Positions 16,710 through 29,753 of a stretch of 64,000 nucleotides of DNA are shown here, piece after piece; position 1 is the stretch's first letter; each line of letters starts with the position of its first letter. The position numbers and the translations under genes are program-made. The stretch lies in contig NZ_UGJJ01000002.1 in NCBI RefSeq assembly GCF_900451175.1, positions 434,001 to 498,000 of the forward strand, read 5' to 3'. The notes under the pieces are model-generated. The model did no database searches. It was not told the origin of the DNA and worked only from the letters and a program-made list of their open reading frames with translations. The stretch comes from Kingella potus. Its GTDB lineage: Bacteria > Pseudomonadota > Gammaproteobacteria > Burkholderiales > Neisseriaceae.

Positions 16710-18536
16710 TTATTTGGCGGGGACGGTGCCCATCCGTTGTTTGAGCGGGGTATAGCTGCCGAACAGGGCGGAGTAGTAGGCGGTGTTGACCATGACTTTT
16801 TTGACGTAGTCGCGCGTTTCGTCGAAGGGAATGGTTTCGGCGTAGATTGCGGCCTCGAGAGGAACGGCTGCCTGCCATTGGCGGGCGCGGCCGGGACCGG
16901 CGTTGTAGCCTGCGGCGGCGAGGACTTCGCTGTTTTGCAGGCGGCGGCGGGCATCGGCCAAATACCATGTGCCCATGCGGATGTTGCCGTCGTCGGTGTA
17001 GAGTTCGCTGTTGTCCATGCCGGTTTTGCGGGCGATTTCGCGTGCGGTGGCAGGCATGACCTGCATGAGGCCTTGCGCGCCGACTCCGGACTGTGCGCCG
17101 GTTACAAAGCGGCTTTCCTGACGGATGAGGCCGAAGACCCAGGCGGGATCGATGCCGTTGGCTGCGGACTGGGCGGTAACGGATTCGCGGTAGGGGGAGA
17201 TGTAGCGCAGGTGGAAGTTGTGTTTTTGCGTGGTGTTGTCGGCGGAGTGGACGGCCATTTCGTAGAAACGGTTGTCGTGGGCAAGGCGTGAGGCGGCGAT
17301 GAGGGTGTCGTCGTTAAAGCCGCGTGTGGCGTAACGCCATTCGGCCTGTGCGGCACGGCGCATGGTGCGGCTGCCGCCGGAAGCGCGGAAGAGGGTAAGG
17401 GAGCGGGCAACTGCGCCGTCGCGTTCGAGGGTGCGCAGGTCGGTGGCGGCGGGTTCGGCTGCTGTGCTGCGGGTGTCGGGACGGCCGCCCAGTTCTTCGG
17501 CGGCAAGTACGGCGTAGAAGTTGCGGCCGCTGGCAGCCGCTTGGCGGTAGTGCTGTGCGGCCAGGCCTTGATCTCCCAACGCCGCGTGGCTGCGGCCGAG
17601 CCAGTAGATCCAGGCGGGATTCTGTTGCAGGGCTTCGGGCATGGATCGGATGACGGAGGCAAGCAGCGGCCAGTCTTGGCGGCGCAGGGCGGAGCGGGCA
17701 TACCATTCGATTTGGTCGCTTGTAAGCTGTTTGCGGTCGGCGCGGGCGTAGTAGTCGAGGGCGGCGGCAAAGTTTTGGTTTTTGGCCTGTTGGCGGCCGA
17801 GTACGCCCCACGCGAAGCCGGTTTGCGCGGGGGTGAGGATGTTTTCGAGGGCGGCGAGGCGTGCGGCGGCGGCATCGGGGTTTTTGAGGGCGGCTGCGCC
17901 GATAATGCCGCGCAGTTGGTTTTCTTGTGCGCCTTGTCCGCTGCTGCTGTCGAGCGGGCTGCCGAGGGCGGCGGCGAGACGGGCGGCATCGGTGGTTTGG
18001 TTGGCGGCAATGAGGCCGCGTACGCGCCGCCATGCGTCGGCGGGGTTGAGGCGGCCGTGCGCGGCGCGGGTTTCGAGCAGGGTGTTGCAGCCGGCGGGCA
18101 GGCGGGCGGTGTCGCGGACGAGTTCGGCGGCAAGGCCGCTGTCGCCGGCAAGTTCTGCGTAGCAGCGGACTTCTTTGCTGCGGCCTTCGGGGGCGAGGCG
18201 GGCGTATTCGCTTTGGAAGGTTTGCCAGATGCCGCGTTTGGCGAGGCTTTTGAGCCATTCGTTGCGCACGGCTTCGCCCATTGCGCTGTCGCTTTGGGTG
18301 GCAAGGAATTGTGCGGGCTGGATGTCGTCTCCGGCTTTGGCGGCTTGGAGGGTGCTTTCGTAGCGGTTGTAGTCGTCGAGGGTTTGGGCGGGGTTTTCGC
18401 TGCCGCGCAGGTTGGGAAGGCGGAAGTGGGAGGTGTCGGCAGGGCGGGGCGTACCGCTGTTGGCAGGCTCGACGGTTTGTTCGGCGGTGCAGGCGGCAAG
18501 GAGAAGGACGGCAAGGGCGGGGCGGAGTTTGTTCAT
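16710..18536 (-). CDS. ltgA: Soluble-type lytic murein transglycosylase LtgA
   Basis: Outer-membrane lipoprotein that cleaves peptidoglycan to 1,6-anhydro muropeptides. The 608-aa length is near neisserial LtgA. The lipobox LLLAAC puts the lipidated Cys near residue 17. A long alpha-superhelical region follows, then the SLT domain with the catalytic Glu in IRQESRF near residue 470, then GLMQVMPATA and AGYNAGPGRA. The frame is open to 18569; the ATG at 18536 is chosen because it begins the signal peptide. In pathogens this enzyme releases inflammatory fragments; that role here is not known. Confidence 0.92.
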   Translation of the reverse strand: MNKLRPALAVLLLAACTAEQTVEPANSGTPRPADTSHFRLPNLRGSENPAQTLDDYNRYESTLQAAKAGDDIQPAQFLATQSDSAMGEAVRNEWLKSLAKRGIWQTFQSEYARLAPEGRSKEVRCYAELAGDSGLAAELVRDTARLPAGCNTLLETRAAHGRLNPADAWRRVRGLIAANQTTDAARLAAALGSPLDSSSGQGAQENQLRGIIGAAALKNPDAAAARLAALENILTPAQTGFAWGVLGRQQAKNQNFAAALDYYARADRKQLTSDQIEWYARSALRRQDWPLLASVIRSMPEALQQNPAWIYWLGRSHAALGDQGLAAQHYRQAAASGRNFYAVLAAEELGGRPDTRSTAAEPAATDLRTLERDGAVARSLTLFRASGGSRTMRRAAQAEWRYATRGFNDDTLIAASRLAHDNRFYEMAVHSADNTTQKHNFHLRYISPYRESVTAQSAANGIDPAWVFGLIRQESRFVTGAQSGVGAQGLMQVMPATAREIARKTGMDNSELYTDDGNIRMGTWYLADARRRLQNSEVLAAAGYNAGPGRARQWQAAVPLEAAIYAETIPFDETRDYVKKVMVNTAYYSALFGSYTPLKQRMGTVPAK

Positions 18537-18947
18537 TACGGTTTCTTCAAATGTATTCGGACGGCGCATCGGCTTGGGCTGTGGCGAAGCTGTGCGTTCA
18601 GACGGCCTTTGTCGTGTCGGAGGCCGTCTGAAAAGGCAGGACGGATGATAGCAGTTTTGCCCGATGCGCCCAATTCGCGGCGGCGGTTTTTACACGGAGG
18701 CCGTCTGAAATGTGCAGAGCGCATGGTTTTGTTTCCAATCGGGCAGAGCTTGTCTTGCTTGCGGAAGAAGCGGAATCCGGTATCGGGGGAGATTGCCGTA
18801 TTTGAAAACGTGTGGGGAGGCTGCTGTGTATTTGCTGTTTAAATTGCAAAGAGGCCGTCTGAAAAGTGTTTTCAGACGGCCTCTGTAAGTTAAGCCGCGA
18901 AAATCTTCACGATTTCCGTGTATATCGCTCCGGTTTCCATAGCCCGC
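18537..18947. other. Intergenic DUS cluster, no gene
   Basis: This 411-base gap has inverted DUS pairs at about 18598-18634 and 18850-18884 and a single copy near 18700. The second pair is a 16-bp perfect stem with a 3-base loop and would end transcription of the isochorismatase-family gene, which reads toward it. No open frame of coding quality is seen. Confidence 0.7.
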
Positions 18948-19484
18948 TTATTCTCCGGCCAGCAAAGCGGCGGCTTCTTCCACGCCCGGCATGGCGGCAA
19001 AGCGGCCGCGCATGATGTCGAAATTGTGGTGCTCGTAGATTTCGCGTGCCGACCAGCGGCCGTTGTCCAGCGTGCTGTTGGCACCTTCGGGCAGCACCAC
19101 GTCGAAACCCAGATCGCCGGCCACGCGCACGGTGCTTTCGATGCAGTATTCGGTCATCATGCCCACCACCATCAGGCGGGTAATGCCTTGTTGGCGCAGA
19201 TAGTCGCGCAAATCAGTGCCTCTGAACGCGCTGTTGAACTGTTTATCCACCACGCGCTCGCCCGGCTGCGGTGCTATCCGTCCGGCAATCTGCCAGCCGG
19301 GCGAATGGGGTGCAAACATGGGGTCGGCGGCATCGTTGTGGCGTACATAAACTACTTCGCGCCCGTGGGTGCGGGCGGTGTGCAGCAACAGGGAGATGGC
19401 ATCCATCATTTCCTGTGCGCGGTAGGGCCGCATGTCGAGCAGGGATTGCTGTACGTCGATAATCAATAAAGCGGTTTTCTGCAT
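18948..19484 (-). CDS. Isochorismatase-family cysteine hydrolase
   Basis: A 178-aa alpha/beta hydrolase. The expected triad is visible: Asp10 in LLIIDVQQS, a lysine in VVDKQFNSAF near residue 80, and a cysteine in GMMTEYCIEST near residue 117. Members hydrolyse amides or enol ethers such as nicotinamide or isochorismate. The substrate cannot be read from the sequence and no catabolic partner is adjacent. The start at 19484 follows an AAGGAG site. Confidence 0.85.
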   Translation of the reverse strand: MQKTALLIIDVQQSLLDMRPYRAQEMMDAISLLLHTARTHGREVVYVRHNDAADPMFAPHSPGWQIAGRIAPQPGERVVDKQFNSAFRGTDLRDYLRQQGITRLMVVGMMTEYCIESTVRVAGDLGFDVVLPEGANSTLDNGRWSAREIYEHHNFDIMRGRFAAMPGVEEAAALLAGE

Positions 19485-19575
19485 AATCGGGGCTCCTTAT
19501 CTGACTGCGTTGATTGGTTCAGACTGCTTGAAAGCCTGCCGGCGGTAAGCAGGCAGGCTCTTGTGGATGCGTGGT

Positions 19576-21000
19576 TTAGAAAATCTGCCACACGAAGAAG
19601 ATAAAGGTGTGCAGGATAAAGAGGGGAACGAGTATGCCGAAGGACCAAGCCATGTAGCCGAAGAAGGCGGGCATGGGGACTTTGCGTTGTTCGGCGATGG
19701 CTTTAACCATGAAGTTGGGAGCGTTGCCGATGTAGCTGAGTGCGCCCATGAAGACGGAACCCATGGATACGGCCAAAAGGGTGTGGAAGAGATGTCCGGT
19801 CATGAGGGCTTGGGGGTCGCCGCCTGCGAGGTTGAAGAAGACCAGGTAGGTGGGGGCGTTGTCGAGGAAGGCGGAGAGCAGGCCGGACATCCAGAAGTAC
19901 ATGGTATTGACGGGATTGCCGGAGCTGTCGTGGACAAGGGCGACGATGCCTGCCATCGCGCCGTGTTCGCCGGCTTTGAGGATGGCGAGGACGGGGGCAA
20001 TGGTAATAAAGATGCCGAGGAAGAGTTTGCCGACTTCGGCAATGGGATCCCAGTTGAATTCATTACCGGCACGGACTTGTTTCGGGGTGATCTTTATGGA
20101 AACGGCGGTAATGGCGAGCAGCAGGCCGTCGCGGACGAGGTTTTGCAGTTCATAGTGGCTGCCGAGGATGTCGAAGGAGATACCGGGTTTCCAGATACCG
20201 GAAAGCAGTACCGCACCGACGACGGCGGCCAGTAGGAAGAAGTTGCGTTTTCCGTGTATTTTCAACGCGCTGTCCGGGCTGGGGTCGCGCGGGAGGATTT
20301 CGTCTTCAAGGGCGTAGTAGTGGCGGTCGATAAAGTAGAACAGGGTCAGCAGGACGGCCGAGCTGATGAGGACGGGCGGAAGCATATGCTGCACCGTCCA
20401 GCCGAAGTCCACGCCTTTGAGGAAGCCGAGGAAGAGGGGCGGGTCGCCCAGCGGGGTAAGTCCGCCGCCGATGTTGGCAACGAGGAAAATAAAGAAGATG
20501 ACGCTGTGGACGCGGTGTTTGCGGTTGTCGTTGGCTTTCAGAAGCGGCCGGATCATGAGCATGGCCGCGCCGGTCGTACCCATTACCGAGGCCAAAAGCG
20601 TACCGATGGCCAGAATGGCCGTGTTGGTTTTAGGCGAACCGTGCAGGTTGCCCCATACCAAAATGCCGCCGGATACGGTGTATAGAGCCAGCAGCAGTAG
20701 AATGAAGGGAATGTATTCCTCCACAAGGGCATGGACGATGGTACCCACCCCTGCGCCTACGCCGTAAACGAGCGTAAAGGGAATGAGGAAAAGCAGCGTC
20801 CACAGGGCGGTGATTTTGCCGAAATGGTGATGCCAGGTGTGGGCGAAAAAGAGCGGCCCGGTGGCAATGGAAAGCAGGATGAGGACGAAGGGCAGCCCCC
20901 AAATCAGGCTGAGTTGCGAGCCGTCGGGTGTGGCGGCAAAGGCGGCGGCGGGTGTGCATAGCAGGGCTGGGAAGAGCAGTTGGTGCATTTTGAGGTGCAT
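19576..21000 (-). CDS. nhaD: Sodium:proton antiporter, NhaD family
   Basis: Inner-membrane ion exchanger of the ArsB/NhaD superfamily, expected to export Na+ or Li+ for protons. The 474-aa protein has about twelve hydrophobic segments. Diagnostic NhaD-like stretches are VANIGGGLTPLGDPPLFLGF and SGLLSAFLDNAPTYLVFF, the paired re-entrant motifs. The first ATG (21000) has an AAGGA site eight bases upstream, while the second (20988) does not. It is monocistronic by position. Confidence 0.85.
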   Translation of the reverse strand: MHLKMHQLLFPALLCTPAAAFAATPDGSQLSLIWGLPFVLILLSIATGPLFFAHTWHHHFGKITALWTLLFLIPFTLVYGVGAGVGTIVHALVEEYIPFILLLLALYTVSGGILVWGNLHGSPKTNTAILAIGTLLASVMGTTGAAMLMIRPLLKANDNRKHRVHSVIFFIFLVANIGGGLTPLGDPPLFLGFLKGVDFGWTVQHMLPPVLISSAVLLTLFYFIDRHYYALEDEILPRDPSPDSALKIHGKRNFFLLAAVVGAVLLSGIWKPGISFDILGSHYELQNLVRDGLLLAITAVSIKITPKQVRAGNEFNWDPIAEVGKLFLGIFITIAPVLAILKAGEHGAMAGIVALVHDSSGNPVNTMYFWMSGLLSAFLDNAPTYLVFFNLAGGDPQALMTGHLFHTLLAVSMGSVFMGALSYIGNAPNFMVKAIAEQRKVPMPAFFGYMAWSFGILVPLFILHTFIFFVWQIF

Positions 21001-21245
21001 TCGATATTCCTTTTTTATTCTGATAAGGGCGGGCGGTTTGCCCGGACTGTCTTTTTCAGACGGCCTGTTGAGTCGTTGGGATTGACGCAGTTTATGGGAA
21101 ACCGTTTTTAATTGTAACGGAAAACTGCGGGTGGAGGAATGAGCGGCGGGGAAGGTGTCGGACTAAGGCGGTTTTCAGACGGCCTCTTCAAAATAAGACC
21201 GGATATAGGCAGGCCGTCTGAAAAAGGAAGATTGCAAACCGCTTG

Positions 21246-22175
21246 TTAAGGCTGAGGCCGCCTGAAAGAGAGCAGAAGATTGCGGAAAGCATTCGGGTCT
21301 TTAATGAAAGTCATCTCGCCTTCCTGCGGGAAATGGAAATCCAGCAGGCGGGAAACCCAAAAACGGATACAGCCGGCACGCTGTGCGGTGGGGAAGTAGG
21401 CGCGTTCGGCGGCAGACAACGGACGGACGCTTTCGTAGCCGTGAATAAAGGCATCCGTGCGTTCCGTATCCAGAATATTATCGGCGGTGCGCGCCCAATC
21501 ATTGACGGCAATGGCGAGGTCGTATACGAAACTGCCGTCGCAAGCATAGTAAAAATCAATAAAACCGGATACTGCGCTGCCGTCGAGCAGTACGTTGTCT
21601 TTAAATAGGTCGGCATGGATGATACCGCGCGGCAGGCTGCTGTCGGGATGGGTATCCAAGTAGGCAATCTCATCCGCCAGTAATTCCGCATCTTCTTTGT
21701 TCAATACGGGAAACAGCTTTTGTGCCGATTCGTGCCACCAGCGGCTATGGCGCGGATTGTCCATGTGCATGGGGAAACTTTGACCGGCAATATGCATTTT
21801 TGCCAGCATGGCTCCCGTGTTGTAACACTGTTCCGCCGTCGGTCTGCCGGTATCCGCACCATTCAGGCAGCTAACCAGGCAGGCAGGCTTCCCCGCCAAT
21901 ACCGAATCAAGCTGCCCGTCGCGCCGTGCGACAGGTGTAGGGCAAGCCACTCCGTTGCTGCTGAGATGCTGTTTCAACAACAGGAAAAACGGCAACTCTT
22001 CCTGCTGCAAAACCTCAAAAACCGTCAGTACATAACGGCCGCAAGTCGTATTCAGGAAATAATTGCTGTTGGTAACCCCCTGCGCAATTCCCGTCAGTGA
22101 AACAAATGAACCCAAATCATAGTCGGCAAGGAAAATGCGCATTTCTTCATCGGAAATGCTGGTATAGACGGACAT
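21246..22175 (-). CDS. thrB: Homoserine kinase (ThrB, APH-like type)
   Basis: Phosphorylates homoserine in threonine synthesis. This is the beta/gamma-proteobacterial aminoglycoside-phosphotransferase-like form, not the GHMP form of E. coli. The 309-aa protein has the kinase loop GIIHADLFKDNVLLDG and the metal-binding GFIDFYYACDG. The frame begins with GTG at 22184, but ATG 22175 has AGGTG at proper spacing and matches the family N terminus MSVYTSIS. It is followed by a DUS-rich spacer (21170-21222) with an inverted pair. Confidence 0.93.
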   Translation of the reverse strand: MSVYTSISDEEMRIFLADYDLGSFVSLTGIAQGVTNSNYFLNTTCGRYVLTVFEVLQQEELPFFLLLKQHLSSNGVACPTPVARRDGQLDSVLAGKPACLVSCLNGADTGRPTAEQCYNTGAMLAKMHIAGQSFPMHMDNPRHSRWWHESAQKLFPVLNKEDAELLADEIAYLDTHPDSSLPRGIIHADLFKDNVLLDGSAVSGFIDFYYACDGSFVYDLAIAVNDWARTADNILDTERTDAFIHGYESVRPLSAAERAYFPTAQRAGCIRFWVSRLLDFHFPQEGEMTFIKDPNAFRNLLLSFRRPQP

Positions 22176-22434
22176 GGTTTGCACCTATCGTTTTATTTAT
22201 TTAAGGAATAATTACGGGTAATATTTTTCGGAAAACGGCACATCATATCAAAATAACAATAAGCCGTGTATGGCACAAAGGTACGACAGAGACAGTGCTT
22301 TCAGACGGCCTCTGATACTTTCCGGTCTTGATGTTTGTGTGTTGCAGCTTCTGTTTTTAATTTTCCTCTGACAAAAAATTTTCTTTTTTTCCGTGTACAT
22401 GGCGTATTTTGGCAGAGGCATTTGGTTTTACTGC

Positions 22435-22463
22435 TTGACTGTTTTTTTTCTGGTGGGTATAGT
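22435..22463 (+). promoter_or_regulatory. Ribosomal RNA operon promoter
   Basis: TTGACT (22435-22440) and TATAGT (22458-22463) are separated by exactly 17 bases and followed by a G/C-rich discriminator. An A/T-rich tract at 22366-22392 upstream looks like an UP element. This is the strongest promoter in the window. Confidence 0.85.
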
Positions 22464-22489
22464 GTGCGTCTTTGCTGCTTCGGCGGCGC

Positions 22490-22503
22490 AGTTCTTTAAC
22501 AAG
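22490..22503 (+). promoter_or_regulatory. boxA antitermination site in the rrn leader
   Basis: GTTCTTTAACAA closely matches the bacterial rrn boxA (TGCTCTTTAACAA) and lies between promoter and 16S. A second copy is in the 16S-23S spacer at 24448-24460. Confidence 0.75.
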
Positions 22504-22621
22504 ATGATTACCGATAAGTGTGGGTGCGTTTGGCCCCATACTGCGACGAAAAACAGACAAGGAATTTTATATTTCCTGTCGGTTTCTTTGAAGCGGACCA
22601 GAAGTTAAGTAAGTTAGAGAT

Positions 22622-24166
<1,545 letters not shown>

Positions 24167-24220
24167 GAGAAAGGGGCGGGTGCATCCACACTTATCGGTA
24201 ATCGTAGAGAGCGTTACAAA

Positions 24221-24297
<77 letters not shown>

Positions 24298-24306
24298 AGC
24301 TAGACT

Positions 24307-24382
24307 GGGGGCATAGCTCAGTTGGTAGAGCACCTGCTTTGCAAGCAGGGGGTCATCGGTTCGATCCCGTTTGCCTCCACCA
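24307..24382 (+). tRNA. tRNA-Ala (TGC)
   Basis: A 76-base cloverleaf with acceptor GGGGGCA pairing TGCCTCC (one G-T pair), anticodon TGC in CTTTGCAAG, T-loop GGTTCGATCC and encoded CCA. It is the second spacer tRNA of the rRNA operon. Confidence 0.96.
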
Positions 24383-24711
24383 GGATTTCCCAAATCAAAG
24401 CAGTCTGAAAGAAAGACAGACTGTTTTAATTTGCGAAAACAACGCATTGATCTTTAACAAATTGGAAAGCCGAAATCAACAAACAAAGACAAAGTCGTTT
24501 GATTTGGTTTAAATCATTGTTGCAATCATGGTTTAAGCATCAAAGAATCAGACGGTAAAATTTGGGTGGTGATTGTATCGACCCGATTCTGAAGCACAAA
24601 AGGCAGGATCGGGACACAACAAGCAGTAGGCTGTATCAAAGTAGAGGCCTGAAGGTGCCGAGTTAGTCAACGGCAAAGCACCGAAGTCAGAAAGGTACTT
24701 CAAATGATAGA
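24383..24711 (+). other. 16S-23S spacer downstream part, with boxA
   Basis: About 330 bases without genes. A second boxA (TGATCTTTAACAA, 24448-24460) is present. The segment TCAAATGATAGAGTCAAG at 24699-24716 pairs with the sequence after the 23S 3' end and would form the 23S processing stem. Nothing else is seen. Confidence 0.75.
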
Positions 24712-27599
<2,888 letters not shown>

Positions 27600-27729
27600 C
27601 ATTTGAAGGACTTTGTATCCTTTGATGACAAAGCCTACATAGGACTTGTTCCGATATATTTCATCACAGTTGATTGCGGTTGGACAGGCAGATGCCTTCC
27701 GACCCCGGCTTTACCGATTTGACAGTTTT

Positions 27730-27845
27730 AGTCTGGCGGCCATAGCGGTTTGGTCCCACTCCTTCCCATCCCGAACAGGACAGTGAAACGAACCAGCGCC
27801 GATGATAGTGTGGATTCCCATGTGAAAGTAGGTCACTGCCAGGCA
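27730..27845 (+). rRNA. 5S ribosomal RNA
   Basis: About 116 bases. The ends pair (GTCTGGC with GCCAGGC), and the conserved CCCATCCCGAACAGG loop and the CGCCGATGATAGTGTGG arm are present. It ends the rRNA operon. Confidence 0.94.
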
Positions 27846-27854
27846 CTTATTGCA

Positions 27855-27884
27855 AACCCCGCCCTTTAACGGCGGGGTTTTTGT
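27855..27884 (+). terminator. rRNA operon terminator
   Basis: AACCCCGCC / GGCGGGGTT stem with a 7-base loop and a T-run, directly after 5S. Confidence 0.92.
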
Positions 27885-27992
27885 TTGCGTGCAGGGACGG
27901 AAGCAAACCGGGGTCGGTGAGACAGGCTTGCCTGATACGGGTTTCTTGATTATGATGGCTCTCGTTTTTTTATTTTGATTGAAAGGTGAGTG

Positions 27993-28310
27993 ATGAATCT
28001 GAAAAAATCTTTGTTCGGTCTTTTGGCGTATGCCGCAGCGGCTTTGGTTTCGGCTGCAGTCAACATCAATACGGCCACAGCGGAGGAGTTGAAGGCCCTG
28101 CCGGGTATCGGTCAGGCGAAGGCGCAGGCGATTGTGGATTACCGTAAGGAAAACGGTGCGTTCAAATCGGTGGACGATTTGAAAAAGGTCAAAGGAATAG
28201 GCGACGGTATTTTGGGCAAATTGAAGGATCAGGCAACGGTTGGTGCGGCTCCCGCCGCCAAACCGGCAAAACCGGCACAGGCCGCCGTCCCGGCCGCCAA
28301 AAAACCGTAA
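27993..28310 (+). CDS. comE: Competence DNA-binding protein ComE (ComEA family)
   Basis: Periplasmic double-stranded-DNA-binding protein used in transformation. The 105-aa precursor has a signal peptide (about residues 1-20), then two helix-hairpin-helix motifs (LPGIGQAKAQAIVDYR and VKGIGDGILGKL) and an Ala/Pro/Lys-rich tail. In N. gonorrhoeae comE is known to occur in several copies, each behind an rRNA operon. This copy fits that rule, lying 148 bases after 5S. A GTG just before the ATG is in frame, but the AAAGGTGAG site favours the ATG. Confidence 0.93.
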   Translation: MNLKKSLFGLLAYAAAALVSAAVNINTATAEELKALPGIGQAKAQAIVDYRKENGAFKSVDDLKKVKGIGDGILGKLKDQATVGAAPAAKPAKPAQAAVPAAKKP

Positions 28311-28337
28311 AAGCGCATAACACCATACCGTAAAGAC

Positions 28338-28375
28338 AAAACCGGCCGGCAGACCAAATACTGCCGGCCGGTTTT
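28338..28375 (+). terminator. comE terminator
   Basis: AAAACCGGCCGGCAG and its exact inverse form a 15-bp stem around an 8-base loop, ending in TTTT. It can work in both directions. Confidence 0.88.
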
Positions 28376-28439
28376 ACTGCGCCTCCAACCTGCCCCGTAA
28401 TCCGGCACAACGGCCTGCCGGCACCCCGTCAAAGAAGTT

Positions 28440-29226
28440 GCTCTATCGGAAGTAAGGAAAGTATGTTGCCGTTAAGTTAGCTCTAAAAGAAAATTAGAGG
28501 GAAAGGGGGAAGTGAGCTCGTGCTGTTTTTGAAACATAGCACTACTGCCATCCGATCCAGCTCCCAGTAAATGCTATAAAGCGTTGCTGCACACCATGGC
28601 GGAAACCTTTCTGTTCGACATCATGAACGCGATCTACCTACAGACTGCGGCACGGTTAGCTGGATTTGCGTCAGCAGCTCGACTATCTGGAGGATCGCAA
28701 AATGGTGGAATGAAACAAACAGCCCTCAGGCTGGTTTTGGCTGATGCGGACAAAAAAGGCGGCCTTTCCGATGATATTGCCGAAGCCATCTGCAAACAGA
28801 GCTTATTTTGGGGGATGGCACCGAGAGGCCGTCTGAAACCGTGAAAACCGAAAACCGTACACCTTCGGTCTTGCTGCCTTACCAGTAGCGTTGGAACGCC
28901 GACCAATCACCCATGAAGTCGTGTGAAAAATCGCGCCGTATCGGGTTACGCTGGGGCAAAGTTTTACAACCTTGCAGTGGGCGAAATCGAAGAAGCGTTC
29001 GTCGATGGAGATGATAAAAAATCTGTATTGCCTTTTGTCATCCGTCTCTCCTCCGACTTTCGCGGCTGAGCCAGTAGACGAAGTCGAACATGATTCATCC
29101 AGTTCCTAGCGTTCGCTTTGAGACTCGTCCGGGTGGGTCTGTTCGTGCTGGGGCGAATTGAGCGTGCTGGGAATGAGTATGTTGGTGTACAGGTGCTCGA
29201 AGCAGCTCCATTCGTCGGCGATGTTC
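28440..29226. pseudogene. Decayed gene remnants between comE and the integrase fragment
   Basis: About 790 bases with no intact gene and lower GC than the flanks. On the plus strand a broken frame reads MAETFLFDIMNAIYLQT (from 28596) and then, in another frame, LRQQLDYLEDRKMVE. The order and wording resemble a small Mu-like prophage protein, but that likeness is from memory and weak. On the minus strand RNPIRRDFSHDFMGDW (about 28950-28890) is also broken. Only one DUS is present (28831-28843), unlike the rest of the window. The stretch is best read as relics of mobile DNA. Confidence 0.5.
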
Positions 29227-29405
29227 TCATCCGAGAGCTGGGTATATGCTGATTACCAGCATGCTGCGTTTGCCGTTGATTGCATAATCAAAACGCCAGT
29301 CTTTGCTTCCGTTAGGCTGAATCAGTATATAAAGGCTATGACCGTCAGATGATTTATAAGGCTTGTCAGTGGGCTTCGCGGTTCTTATTTGGACGGTACT
29401 TTTAT
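29227..29405 (-). pseudogene. Phage-type tyrosine integrase, N-terminal remnant
   Basis: The minus strand encodes about 58 codons: TVQIRTAKPTDKPYKSSDG followed by SLYILIQPNGSKDWRFDYA and NGKRSMLVISIYPALG, then a stop at 29227-29229. This is the arm-binding N-terminal domain (DUF4102 type) of P4-like integrases. The start codon is gone and the catalytic domain is missing. It lies 87 bases beyond the 3' end of tRNA-Phe on the same strand, exactly where such elements keep their integrase. The family call is confident; the element itself has been lost. Confidence 0.8.
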
Positions 29406-29463
29406 GCGGTTTGTACTGCTAATACCATAAAGAAGTGGTTGCTTCTGCTTGTATTTGAAAGAC

Positions 29464-29490
29464 AAAAAAATAACCGCTGAAAAGCGGTTA
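29464..29490 (-). terminator. tRNA-Phe terminator
   Basis: On the minus strand TTAACCGCTTTTCAGCGGTTA is followed by TTTTTTT, just after the tRNA-Phe 3' end. Confidence 0.85.
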
Positions 29491-29491
29491 A

Positions 29492-29567
29492 TGGTGGCCA
29501 GAGGCAGGATCGAACTGCCGACACACGGATTTTCAATCCGTTGCTCTACCGACTGAGCTATCTGGCC
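29492..29567 (-). tRNA. tRNA-Phe (GAA)
   Basis: A 76-base cloverleaf on the minus strand: acceptor GGCCAGA pairing TCTGGCC, D-arm AGCTCAGTCGGTAGAGC, anticodon GAA in GATTGAAAATC, T-loop GTTCGATCC, encoded CCA. An integrase remnant lies just downstream, so this gene is a likely past attachment site. Confidence 0.96.
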
Positions 29568-29698
29568 TGAATGAAAGACGCAATTAGACCATATTCCGCT
29601 TTTTGTAGCAAGGGGGTGTTTTATTGTTTCGGACAAGTTTTTAAATTTATTGGCAATCTGTTTTGCAAGCTAGGGGATTCGGATGCTTTTTGGAATGA

Positions 29699-29736
29699 CG
29701 GAGGCCGTCTGAAAAATGGTTTTCAGACGGCCTTTT
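29699..29736. terminator. DUS-pair terminator before the FMN reductase stop
   Basis: GGAGGCCGTCTGAAAA and inverted TTTTCAGACGGCC flank a short loop, followed by TTTT. It would end the oxidoreductase gene transcribed toward it. Confidence 0.6.
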
Positions 29737-29753
29737 GCGTTTCCGGACGATGG

